Virus record (IMG/VR): IMGVR_UViG_3300024344_003498
Span: 1 to 49,597 of that record
DNA: 49,597 nucleotides
Source of the DNA: a virus
Strand: one strand, 5' to 3'
The position numbers were made by a program, and so were the translations under genes. Positions 33,359 through 40,683 of the stretch are shown here, piece after piece. The notes beneath the pieces were generated by a model that saw only the letters and a program-made list of their open reading frames with translations, did not search any database and was not told where the DNA came from. The first letter of the stretch is position 1. Every line of letters begins with the position of its first letter.

Positions 33359-34110
33359 AGATCACCTTTTTCCATGTCCTCGATAAGTTTATTAAACTCC
33401 TCGGGACTTGAGGCTTGATTGAAAAACCAGAAAGCTAAGATAGTGGTAACTTTTTTAACCACTGCTTCATATAATTCTGTTAACTCATCCTCTTTTAGAT
33501 AGTAGTCTTCCATTTTTTCTTCAAAGGTCTCTCCATTAAAATATGGAACAGGCTCATCTTCTTTTTCGTGCTGAATATGAGTGAGCATCAAGGTATACCA
33601 TAAAAGTAGCCTATTTTGAGCCTTAACATCAGCCGTGTGATCAAACAACGATTGCATTGCTGATTCCGCTTCTACGATTTGTCGCTTCGTTTCGGCTAGC
33701 TTAGTTTTAATTTCTTCGAACTTTTTCTCCTGCTTTTCGGTTCTTTTTTCAACAATTTCAAGACGAGCATACTCATTTTGAATATCAAAAATTTCCCTGT
33801 AAAGCTTTCCGTAATCCTTTGCATCATCCTCACTCCAAACACCACCTGTATCGCTGTATTTTTTATACAACATTGCTTTTGTTAAAATTCCTCTTTTGAC
33901 ACAGCGACTCATTTCTACTGAATATTCTAATTCAGCATCTTCTAGCTGCCTTCTGGAAGGACGTTTGATTCTAACTTGAACAGGAACCTTTTCCTTAACC
34001 CTTTTAGTAACAGTAGTCTTTTCTCCCGTTTTTTTATTTTTTCGGGTGTGAGTCTTCTCTACTTCTTTCTCTTCTTCTAAACCAAATGAGTATAATTCTT
34101 TAAATTTCAT
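33355..34110 (-). CDS. Probable tail assembly chaperone (small)
   Basis: About 251 residues. An upstream TTG at 34134 would add eight codons; the ATG at 34110 has AGGATTAAGG just upstream and is preferred. The N-terminus is very basic (KTHTRKNKKTGEKTTVTKRV), the middle helical and charged. The block GGVWSEDDAKDYGKLYREIF matches GIWSEEDDAKIAGIEFELEN of the next gene, which suggests a duplication. Being two genes upstream of the tape measure, it fits the role of a chaperone that coats the tape measure before the tube polymerises. No enzymatic motif is present. Confidence 0.55.
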   Translation of the reverse strand: MKFKELYSFGLEEEKEVEKTHTRKNKKTGEKTTVTKRVKEKVPVQVRIKRPSRRQLEDAELEYSVEMSRCVKRGILTKAMLYKKYSDTGGVWSEDDAKDYGKLYREIFDIQNEYARLEIVEKRTEKQEKKFEEIKTKLAETKRQIVEAESAMQSLFDHTADVKAQNRLLLWYTLMLTHIQHEKEDEPVPYFNGETFEEKMEDYYLKEDELTELYEAVVKKVTTILAFWFFNQASSPEEFNKLIEDMEKGDL

Positions 34111-34114
34111 AACC

Positions 34115-34408
34115 TTAATCCTGTTTAAAAACAAAACTTACTGTGTAATTATTGAGAGATGAATCAAAATTTCTAATACATTCGTTTCCAATATCTAAAA
34201 TTCTTTTTCTAATCCAATTTACTTTTTCTGGAGTAAAGTGATTAGCTGTATCTATAACGGGGTGATAGTCGGGCGAAATGTGCTCATATAGCTTCTCATA
34301 GTGAAAGTCATGATCTTTTTTCATGTCTTCTACCATCATAAGCATCATTTTAAAAAGCCTAGAAATCTCGTCGTTTGAGTTTTTGCTTAAATTTTTTTTT
34401 GCGTCCAT
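34115..34408 (-). CDS. Small hypothetical protein, first gene of the tail operon
   Basis: A 97-residue protein, not recognised. It has a methionine-rich helix (RLFKMMLMMVEDMKKDHDFHY) and a middle region PDYHPVIDTANHFTPEKVNW followed by a helix. No cysteines form a metal site. It is the first gene of the minus-strand operon leading through the chaperones to the tape measure. It faces the plus-strand neck genes across a 45-base gap that contains a symmetric ATTATATAAT element. The position suggests a tail-assembly role; the sequence alone shows none. Confidence 0.55.
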   Translation of the reverse strand: MDAKKNLSKNSNDEISRLFKMMLMMVEDMKKDHDFHYEKLYEHISPDYHPVIDTANHFTPEKVNWIRKRILDIGNECIRNFDSSLNNYTVSFVFKQD

Positions 34409-34424
34409 GCCTTAATCCTATCTT

Positions 34425-34434
34425 ATTATATAAT
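34425..34434. promoter_or_regulatory. Shared divergent -10 element, ATTATATAAT
   Basis: The palindrome ATTATATAAT contains TATAAT on both strands (plus 34429-34434; minus 34430-34425). It lies in the 45-base gap between divergent genes. On the minus side TTGATT sits 16 bases upstream as a fair -35 box; no good -35 box is seen on the plus side. It could start both the tail operon and the neck block. Confidence 0.45.
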
Positions 34435-34453
34435 TAAAAGTGTAAAAATCAAT

Positions 34454-34924
34454 ATGGCAGGATTTTTATCACAAGATCAAATAAACAAAGTCCAAACCTT
34501 AATGGGGACTTTGCATACTACTTTTGCTAGGACTATCACTGTTTATAAGAACGCAAAGAAGACGCTGATAGCATCTACAAATTCTTGGAATTCGCTGTAT
34601 AGGCGAACCAATACTGGCTCTAATAGTTCTGTAGAATACACCACGGTGTCCTCGACTTTTGAAGCTAGAATTTACTATGATGATATGGATACGGAATATT
34701 TAACTGATGATGGTCCCACAGAACAAGCAGGAACACAAAACAAAGTTGTAGTTCCTGATGGCACGGTGAGAATTGTAGTAAAACAAGATGCCTATGATTA
34801 TCTGAGCGAAGCTCGTAGAGTCGAATTCGACGGAACAAAATTCATCATCGAAAGCGATGGTAAACCTAGAGGTTTTACTTCAAATCAATTTTATACCTTC
34901 GTTCTAAGCCCCGTAGACTCCTAA
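34454..34924 (+). CDS. Probable head-tail connector/neck protein
   Basis: A 156-residue protein. The N-terminal helix (SQDQINKVQTLMGTLHTTFA) is followed by a beta-rich domain (VEYTTVSSTFEARIYYDDMD, GTVRIVVKQDAYDYLSEARR, KFIIESDGKPRGF). This helix-plus-barrel arrangement resembles head-closure or stopper proteins such as SPP1 gp16-type. It opens the plus-strand block whose fourth gene is the main tail-tube protein, which matches the normal order connector, stopper, tail terminator, tube. Its stop shares one base with the next start (TAATG). The precise neck role is inferred from order. Confidence 0.5.
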   Translation: MAGFLSQDQINKVQTLMGTLHTTFARTITVYKNAKKTLIASTNSWNSLYRRTNTGSNSSVEYTTVSSTFEARIYYDDMDTEYLTDDGPTEQAGTQNKVVVPDGTVRIVVKQDAYDYLSEARRVEFDGTKFIIESDGKPRGFTSNQFYTFVLSPVDS

Positions 34925-35505
34925 TGGCCCTTCCACTAGATGTTAAAAATGCTCTTTTGCGCCAAGTCCCAAAATTAAAAAGAAAGGACATAGAGGCTCA
35001 AGCTAGAGAAAAATTTAAAAAGATAAAAGGGGAAATGATACAAGAGTTTTTGGATAATCCAATTACTCAAGAAATCATAGCTGGCCCCTCAGGAGTTAAC
35101 ATCAGCGGAACATTAGGTGGAGTGAGTAATCTTTTTGCCTTTATCGGTTTTAACGAGGGAGAAGACCCAATAGCCCCCATACTAATTCTCCTTGAAAATG
35201 TAAATATGCAGTATAACAGAGAGATAAGGAGGGGAAAACCTGGAGTTATGTTTAAGGTTAACTTGCCACGACCAGAAGAGATTTTTGCTATAACTCCTCT
35301 TCCTTGGGCGACAGGGAGAAGTTGGGCAGAAGGAATAGAGAGAGGACTCTCTGGTTTGGGCTATTTATTGAGAAAAAACAAGGGTAGATCGGGTGCAGCG
35401 GTTCAAAGTCGTGTAAGAAAGGTGAGAGGTGGGAAGTTTAGAAACACCCCATACATCTCTAGTTTGCTAAAAAAATACAAACAACGATTTAAAGATCTTA
35501 AATGA
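34924..35505 (+). CDS. Probable neck protein, HK97 gp10-like position
   Basis: A 193-residue basic protein. Residues 20-50 form a long charged helix (KDIEAQAREKFKKIKGEMIQ), and the centre contains SGTLGGVSNLFAFIGFNEGE followed by a strand. The arginine-rich C-terminus (RKNKGRSGAAVQSRVRKVRG) may contact DNA or the capsid. The helix-strand layout and the position between a connector-like gene and a probable tail terminator match HK97 gp10-type neck proteins. It overlaps the downstream start by four bases. No enzymatic motif. Assigned mostly by gene order. Confidence 0.5.
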   Translation: MALPLDVKNALLRQVPKLKRKDIEAQAREKFKKIKGEMIQEFLDNPITQEIIAGPSGVNISGTLGGVSNLFAFIGFNEGEDPIAPILILLENVNMQYNREIRRGKPGVMFKVNLPRPEEIFAITPLPWATGRSWAEGIERGLSGLGYLLRKNKGRSGAAVQSRVRKVRGGKFRNTPYISSLLKKYKQRFKDLK

Positions 35506-36350
35506 TTGAACAATTCCAACATAAGTTAACTACTTCTTTTTTCCTCTGGTTCGATAATTTCTTACTAGACAAGGGAGAGGCGTATACAAATAGCACAGGA
35601 GAATTCTTTTACTACGATGATCCTCGTCTTGATGCTACTTATAAAGCCTATGGGAGTCCCTATAAACAATGGGTAACGGATTCCTCAATTACAGGTGCTA
35701 CTATCCCAACGGGAGTATTTATTAATGACAGTTTCTCGGGAAGAAATGACGGAGTTGTATTAGATTTCGATAATGGAAGAGCTTTGGTTTCGGGATCGAC
35801 AACAGATTCCTCTATTACTGGAGAATTTGCAGTCAAGGATTTTAGTGTTTATCTAACTAATGATACAGAAGACGACTTAATTGTAGAAAGCAAATACACC
35901 CTTAACTCAAGGCTCCCATCTGGCCCATTAACCTACATTAAACCTTATGATGATGTAGTTCCCGCTATTTTTCTCTCTATCTCAGACACAGAAAACAAAC
36001 CTTTCGCTTTTGGGGGAATGCAAGACACTTGTATTCAAGCAAAAGCCGTAATAATGGCAGAGGACACCTACCAGTTGGATGGAGTAATGTCTATATTTAT
36101 GGACTCCGTTAACGAAGTTATTACCTCTATTCCCATGAGTGGATATCCAATCACTGAGCTTGGGGATTTAAAAGGAAATAATTTTAATTACACAGGTGTA
36201 GAAGCGGATTATGAGGGCGAAACAAAGTTTTTTGTGGATAAAGTAAAATGTTCCAAATTAAGTGATAGAACAAGAAATGTCTTAGCAAATGAATTATATA
36301 TAGGATTTATTGATTTTGACATACAACAACACAGATATCGCTTCTCTTAA
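35502..36350 (+). CDS. Probable tail terminator/neck protein
   Basis: A 282-residue protein with an N-terminal helix (QFQHKLTTSFFLWFDNFLLD) and then extended beta structure with many serine, threonine, aspartate and glycine residues. The C-terminal part (KFFVDKVKCSKLSDRTRNVL, then LYIGFIDFDIQQHRYRFS) is conserved-looking. It is longer than typical tail terminators (130-160), so an extra decoration domain may sit between residues 40 and 120. It immediately precedes the main tail-tube gene, the usual place for the terminator that caps the tube and joins the head. Identification by position. Confidence 0.45.
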   Translation: MIEQFQHKLTTSFFLWFDNFLLDKGEAYTNSTGEFFYYDDPRLDATYKAYGSPYKQWVTDSSITGATIPTGVFINDSFSGRNDGVVLDFDNGRALVSGSTTDSSITGEFAVKDFSVYLTNDTEDDLIVESKYTLNSRLPSGPLTYIKPYDDVVPAIFLSISDTENKPFAFGGMQDTCIQAKAVIMAEDTYQLDGVMSIFMDSVNEVITSIPMSGYPITELGDLKGNNFNYTGVEADYEGETKFFVDKVKCSKLSDRTRNVLANELYIGFIDFDIQQHRYRFS

Positions 36351-36399
36351 TTTCATATTTTCGTATTAAAAATGTAAACAACAGAAAGAATCTTTTATC

Positions 36400-37575
36400 A
36401 TGGCCAATAGAAACAGAGTAATTTACCAATCAGAGGGTCTATACGTTAGTAAAAACGCTTCAGATACAACATCAGCGAATCACGAACAATTAGAGCGTGT
36501 CCAAAGTGCTAACTATAGCTACACAATTAACAGACAAGACGTTAACCAATACGGAGAGCTTGCAAGGCTTGACTCTATTGTATTAGATCCGCCTACTGTT
36601 AATGTTGATTTCAGCTATCTACTTACTGATGGATATAATGAAAGAGCCTTGGGTTTCTTTGTTCAGCAGAGTGGTGAAGATAACACCCTCGTAGGATGCC
36701 CCAATTTACTTGCAAATGCAGAAGGTAACTTTGCTTCTGGTCACATGGTAGCTCACTCTGGAGTTAACGTTTTTATCGTTACTTCTCCTGATGGAGTTGA
36801 TCTTAATATAACAGGAGTAGGTGAACCTTTAGACGCTACCGACACCATCATTGGTATTGGTAACTGTTACGTTTCCGATTACTCTGTAGACCTTTCTGTG
36901 GGAGCACTTCCTACAGCTTCGGTTACTATGGAGGGGGCAAACATGAACTCCAATACAAGTGGAACTAATTTTCAAAGTCCTGCAATTAATCAGGAAAATG
37001 GCCTCCCACTTGTCGGAGCAAAGGGTATGGTTGTGGCCCTTCCAAACCCAATTCAAACTCCAGGAGGAGCACCAGCGGCTAGCAGCAGCGCAGTTATTAA
37101 CGCATTGCGCCCAGGAGATATTACCCTAGATTTTTCTAATGTTTCAGGAGAAACAGTGGCGCAGTTAAGTGGAGCGGGTGAAGCTCACGTTCAAAGTGTA
37201 TCACTTTCCCTTCCTTTATCGAGGACTCCAATTCAAAGGCTTGGAAGTAAGTTCCCGTTTGCTCGGGCTGTTGATTTCCCTGTAAACGTTAGCCTTTCCG
37301 CCAGTGCTATCTTAAATGATATTGAGCATAACAACCTTTCAGACGTTCTGGAATCTGGTGCTCAAACCATATCAATTAGCATGAAGGACTCTAATGGCAA
37401 CACCGCTATTCGATACCACCTTAAGGAAGCTAAGCTTGACAGCGAATCTTTCTCTTCAAGCATCGGAGCTAACAAGTCAGTCGATTTAACCTTCTCCGCG
37501 CAAGTTGGTGGACCAGAGGACCAGACCGCTGGTCTCTTCATGAGCGGAGCTAATGGTAACAAGATCTTCCAATAA
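36400..37575 (+). CDS. Major tail tube protein
   Basis: A 391-residue beta-rich protein that I take to be the main tube subunit. It begins ANRNRVIYQSEGLYVSKNAS and carries the shared blocks VQSANYSYTINRQDVNQYGE, GNCYVSDYSVDLSVGALP, FQSPAINQENG, VQSVSLSLPLSRT and KEAKLDSESFSSSIG. These also occur in the tip-side paralogue at 22251-23336. It follows the neck genes and has a good ribosome site (AGAAAGAA about 10 bases before the ATG). The codon choice looks more uniform than in flanking genes, as expected for an abundant protein. The long chain suggests an added surface domain beyond the basic tube fold. Confidence 0.72.
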   Translation: MANRNRVIYQSEGLYVSKNASDTTSANHEQLERVQSANYSYTINRQDVNQYGELARLDSIVLDPPTVNVDFSYLLTDGYNERALGFFVQQSGEDNTLVGCPNLLANAEGNFASGHMVAHSGVNVFIVTSPDGVDLNITGVGEPLDATDTIIGIGNCYVSDYSVDLSVGALPTASVTMEGANMNSNTSGTNFQSPAINQENGLPLVGAKGMVVALPNPIQTPGGAPAASSSAVINALRPGDITLDFSNVSGETVAQLSGAGEAHVQSVSLSLPLSRTPIQRLGSKFPFARAVDFPVNVSLSASAILNDIEHNNLSDVLESGAQTISISMKDSNGNTAIRYHLKEAKLDSESFSSSIGANKSVDLTFSAQVGGPEDQTAGLFMSGANGNKIFQ

Positions 37576-37580
37576 GATAG

Positions 37581-37778
37581 ATGAGTGATAAAAAAGGTTT
37601 ATTTAGCGACGAAGACGCAAAAGATACTTCTCCTGCACCTGTGGAAGAGAAGAAACCCGATCCTTCCCCCTCTAATGAGGGGCGCAACCCTGAATGGCCA
37701 AAAGGCTACTTCGGAAGAAGAAAGGAAAAGGTTTGCAATGATGGTCACGATTGGAAAGACTTCTTCTCTGAAGAGTAG
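37581..37778 (+). CDS. Small acidic/proline-rich protein after the tail tube gene
   Basis: A 65-residue protein, MSDKKGLFSDEDAKDTSPAP and onward, with a proline/glutamate-rich disordered start and a conserved-looking end RNPEWPKGYFGRRKEKVCND followed by GHDWKDFF. It starts five bases after the tail-tube stop, so the two are cotranscribed. A competing frame (37585-37785) covers the same bases but looks like a shadow. The gene runs up against the end of a convergent head gene (37782). Function unknown; a small tail or assembly factor is possible. Confidence 0.6.
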   Translation: MSDKKGLFSDEDAKDTSPAPVEEKKPDPSPSNEGRNPEWPKGYFGRRKEKVCNDGHDWKDFFSEE

Positions 37779-37781
37779 TCC

Positions 37782-38267
37782 TTAGCGATATACCAATCCT
37801 ATTCCGCTCGCATCTATTCCTCCCAGTTGTCTGGGCTGAGCTTGATAGATGTTGTATTGTGCCGCCATTCGCGTCACCTTCTCCATACAATCGCTTGACA
37901 TGCCTTTATAGACCTTTGACACCTCATTACGATTAATGAACGTCACAGAGCTTTCTCCGTCCCTTAAGGACAAAACGTTGTCTCCACTCACACTTGAGTC
38001 TACGATGCCTCTAAGGGCATTCCTCGCTTGCTTATTGTAGTAATTAGAAAGGTATAGCTCCTTAAGGACATTTTGAGCCTCCGTATCCATTATCCCATAC
38101 ATTCCACTGGCATTTTCGCCACTGAAATCCGTGTAGAGATAAGTGTTAACTTGTCCTAGATTTTCATACAGCCACCCACTTACATTAGCTACGGTGGCAA
38201 TTCCTGTATCACTGTCAAACTCAGTGACTACAATCCCTGAAGCAAGGTCTTCTAATACGTTCGGCAT
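37782..38267 (-). CDS. Probable head-tail connector protein
   Basis: A 161-residue protein. It opens MPNVLEDLASGIVVTEFDSD, then SGWLYENLGQVNTYLYTDFS, and contains a helical middle (DTEAQNVLKELYLSNYYNKQ ARNALRGIV) and a final SSDCMEKVTRMAAQYNIYQA. The helical middle resembles connector proteins of the gp6/gp15 type that bind below the portal, but the match is weak. It is the last gene of the minus-strand head operon, 19 bases downstream of another head-region gene, and ends face to face with the plus-strand neck block. In a normal order the plus-block connector gene would follow next. Confidence 0.5.
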   Translation of the reverse strand: MPNVLEDLASGIVVTEFDSDTGIATVANVSGWLYENLGQVNTYLYTDFSGENASGMYGIMDTEAQNVLKELYLSNYYNKQARNALRGIVDSSVSGDNVLSLRDGESSVTFINRNEVSKVYKGMSSDCMEKVTRMAAQYNIYQAQPRQLGGIDASGIGLVYR

Positions 38268-38286
38268 ATAGTGTATTACACACCAT

Positions 38287-38736
38287 TTAACTATTTAACC
38301 AATCTAGAAGCTCTTTATGTTCTGGGTTGTTAGGATCTAACTTAATGGCTGGAACAGGCTGCGGGGCAGTGAAAATATTACCCCTGCTCTGATAACGATT
38401 AAATTCTTTAATAATATTATCCGTGACAATATTTTTGTCATAATAAGGATTTACCCCAACTTTTTTTGAAAACTCCTGAAGATCAGCTTTGCTCATTCTG
38501 TCAAGTTTTTCCTTAAGGGTATCTAAATCATTAGTTCCAAAAGTGTTAGTTTCTCCCGTGCCAAAAATGACCTCTACTTCCTTTAATAGATCTCTGTAGC
38601 GAGCAGTGCTGGTTTCTCCTTTAGCTCTAAGGTCTTCTAGCTCTTCTAGTATTCCCTGTTTTGCAGGTTGCTCCTGCCCCGTGGTTACCTCTTTAAATGG
38701 GGCTTGCTTCTTTTTAGCTGTTTTCTTCTTAGCCAT
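38287..38736 (-). CDS. Hypothetical head-region protein
   Basis: A 149-residue protein. It has a very lysine-rich start (MAKKKTAKKKQAPFKEVTTG), a helical centre (LEELEDLRAKGETSTARYRD, then LDTLKEKLDRMSKADLQEFS) and a conserved-looking end (AIKLDPNNPEHKELLDWLNS). The segment KADLQEFSKKVGVNPYYDKN could be a SAP- or Rho-N-like helix-extended-helix that binds nucleic acid. It lies downstream of the major capsid gene, beyond a strong terminator, so its own promoter or read-through is needed; TATAAT lies a few bases upstream of its start on the minus strand. Function unknown. Confidence 0.55.
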   Translation of the reverse strand: MAKKKTAKKKQAPFKEVTTGQEQPAKQGILEELEDLRAKGETSTARYRDLLKEVEVIFGTGETNTFGTNDLDTLKEKLDRMSKADLQEFSKKVGVNPYYDKNIVTDNIIKEFNRYQSRGNIFTAPQPVPAIKLDPNNPEHKELLDWLNS

Positions 38737-38768
38737 ACATTATTATATACACCCAGTTAATAAATTAC

Positions 38769-38805
38769 AAAAAAAAAGCCGCCCCCCGAAAGGGACGGCT
38801 TTTTT
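38769..38805 (-). terminator. Strong bidirectional terminator after the capsid gene
   Basis: A run of A, then GCCG (38778-38781), pairs with CGGC (38796-38799) and a run of T. The inner CCC/GGG pairs continue around a GAAA loop with one mismatch. The A and T runs extend the helix and serve as U-tract in both directions. It lies 18 bases after the major capsid stop on the minus strand. Confidence 0.88.
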
Positions 38806-38822
38806 GTGATTAACTAGGTCTA

Positions 38823-39995
38823 TTAAGGACCAACGATGGTTCCGCACAGCACTCTGTTATCGAGAACCACACGACCCTCTTCGACGGAGCCGAAGTAGCC
38901 GATCTTGTTCTGACGAATGCTATACTGATCATCTGCGATCAGAGTAAACTCGCTTCCACTCTCCGAATCCGTTGCAACAGCACGGATAAGGGAATCGCGA
39001 GTGCGGTCAATACCCACAACAATCTCGTCGGTTGTGCCGTCGAATGCAGCTTTACCACCACCAGCACTAACTCCAAACTTATCGTATTGAGTTGCGCCAG
39101 CCGCAGTGCCAAAGAGAGTATTAAACTTCTGGTTCACACCCATCTCGTTATATTCCAAGATGTTGAGGCCCATGAAGCTGGTTTCACCACCACCCCTATA
39201 AAGCTCTTCGCGGAGAGCCTCGGGAGCCGCAATAGGATTTTGAGATCCATCTGTAGCAAGTGCTCCAGCGCCGTCACCACCGCGAGTGTTAACAGGATTG
39301 TAAGCCATAGTGCGAATCTTACCTACAATCTCAGGGGAGACAATAATGTCAGTAATTCCCTTAGTGCGAGTAGTAGGAGTTCCTGCGATCCATGAACTAT
39401 TGATCCTTTTTGCAAGAGTGAACAAGTTGTTAATGTCATCCATTAAAAACTGTGAAGCTTGAGAGTTCCACTGAACCTGCTGATTAAGATAGTTGGGTGA
39501 ACTCTTAATTGTCGCGTTAGCAAGAGAAGTCAAAAGCAGAGTAGCGGAAGTGCGCTCCTGCTTAAGAAGAATTTCTTGTGCAACGCGAGTAAAAGTTTTA
39601 CCAACAACGTCCATGCGGCTCTTGGCAGCATAACGGCGATCAAAATCAACCGCAGAGTCAAGGCTGTAAGTAGCCAGCTTCAATTCAGAAGCGGTAGGCA
39701 GCACTTGGTTACTCGGAAGACCACCTGCGTGAGTCTGACTCCAAACCCTGACGTAATCTTCGTCAGCGATGTTGTAGTAGAGATCAAGAGGGATGCTTGG
39801 ATTGTCATCAGCATCAAATTGAAGTGATTGGAACAGGTTGCTCACTGTTGGAGCGTTATTGAGAACTTCGGCCAAAACTGGACCGATGAACTCAGCAAGT
39901 GCAACCTGAGCCTCATATGCAACCTGACGGTTGCGCGAAGCCATAGCTTTTACAAGCTCGACTTGTTCTGGGGTTCTTTTTAAAGTAATTTTCAT
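38823..39995 (-). CDS. Major capsid protein
   Basis: A 390-residue protein in the expected place: after portal, protease-scaffold and a probable decoration gene, and followed by a strong terminator as for a highly expressed gene. The N-terminal helix (KRTPEQVELVKAMASRNRQV) and helical EAQVALAEFIGPVLAEVLNN resemble the N-arm of HK97-fold capsid proteins. The middle has a long helix (VGKTFTRVAQEILLKQERTS) typical of the spine helix, and the C-terminal part is beta-rich with DDQYSIRQNKIGYFGSVEEG. AGAAAGGA upstream gives a good ribosome site. Codon use is visibly richer in G and C than in its neighbours, which fits strong expression. The fold is inferred. Confidence 0.82.
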   Translation of the reverse strand: MKITLKRTPEQVELVKAMASRNRQVAYEAQVALAEFIGPVLAEVLNNAPTVSNLFQSLQFDADDNPSIPLDLYYNIADEDYVRVWSQTHAGGLPSNQVLPTASELKLATYSLDSAVDFDRRYAAKSRMDVVGKTFTRVAQEILLKQERTSATLLLTSLANATIKSSPNYLNQQVQWNSQASQFLMDDINNLFTLAKRINSSWIAGTPTTRTKGITDIIVSPEIVGKIRTMAYNPVNTRGGDGAGALATDGSQNPIAAPEALREELYRGGGETSFMGLNILEYNEMGVNQKFNTLFGTAAGATQYDKFGVSAGGGKAAFDGTTDEIVVGIDRTRDSLIRAVATDSESGSEFTLIADDQYSIRQNKIGYFGSVEEGRVVLDNRVLCGTIVGP

Positions 39996-40016
39996 TTTTT
40001 AAAATCCTTTCTGGGG

Positions 40017-40667
40017 TTATGCACAATCAAATGATACAACGATATAATCACCAGAGAACTGATCTGTAGTGATTCCGACATTTGCGCGATGTCCAGTTCC
40101 AAGAACGTGACCGAAGATAAAGTTACCAGTAGCATCATGACTGCTAGGCCGTGATACGCCAGTGATCTTTCCTGCATTACTCTGTGACATAAGAATGCCA
40201 TTTCCTGGAGTATATGCAGCCGCCGTCCCATCAAAAGCATCTGAACTTAAGGTCACAATTCCTTTAGTAAGAACAGGAACTGCTTGGCCTGGAAGCAACG
40301 CTTGAAGCTCTTCGGCCTTTTGTGGGTTATAGAGAAGTTTTTCTCCGTTTTCGTCGTTCTTAGCTGTCTGGTAAAGGGTTAATCCCAGTGGGATTTCTCC
40401 AGAACTAGCGCCTGTAATTTTAAGGTTTACTTCTGGATACATCTTGTTGGTTCCAATAAAGGGATAGTCGGTGTTACCCAAGTAATCCCTGTTCTGGTAT
40501 TCAACAGGATCTGCATCAAAGTTACCTTCCGTCACCTTCACAAATACGCCAGCATCGCCAGCGCCTGTTCCAGTTGTGCTATCGAGAACGTCTACTTCCA
40601 AAACGGCGTAGAGGTTCACGACATCGTGATCAGAGTATTGTCTGAATGGTAGAATTCGTAATGCCAT
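40017..40667 (-). CDS. Probable capsid decoration/stabilisation protein
   Basis: A 216-residue beta-rich protein between the protease-scaffold and major capsid genes, the usual slot for decoration proteins such as lambda gpD. It begins MALRILPFRQYSDHDVVNLY and continues AVLEVDVLDSTTGTGAGDAG. It contains GIVTLSSDAFDGTAAAYTPG and ends SGDYIVVSFDCA. The glycine, threonine and aspartate content and absence of enzymatic motifs suit an outer capsid protein. The codon pattern is similar to the capsid gene. The gene ends 21 bases before the capsid start. Role by position. Confidence 0.6.
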   Translation of the reverse strand: MALRILPFRQYSDHDVVNLYAVLEVDVLDSTTGTGAGDAGVFVKVTEGNFDADPVEYQNRDYLGNTDYPFIGTNKMYPEVNLKITGASSGEIPLGLTLYQTAKNDENGEKLLYNPQKAEELQALLPGQAVPVLTKGIVTLSSDAFDGTAAAYTPGNGILMSQSNAGKITGVSRPSSHDATGNFIFGHVLGTGHRANVGITTDQFSGDYIVVSFDCA

Positions 40668-40683
40668 AATTTTAGTTTGTTAA

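Noticed and set aside
33355-33365. Programmed frameshift joining the two chaperone-like genes, as in lambda G-GT
   Set aside because: The genes overlap by a simple ATGA-type junction and each has a proper start; no slippery heptamer was seen at the overlap.
37585-37785. Second open frame over the small gene after the tail-tube gene
   Set aside because: The frame at 37581 has the closer start and a plausible composition; this one runs through it out of frame and into the convergent gene.
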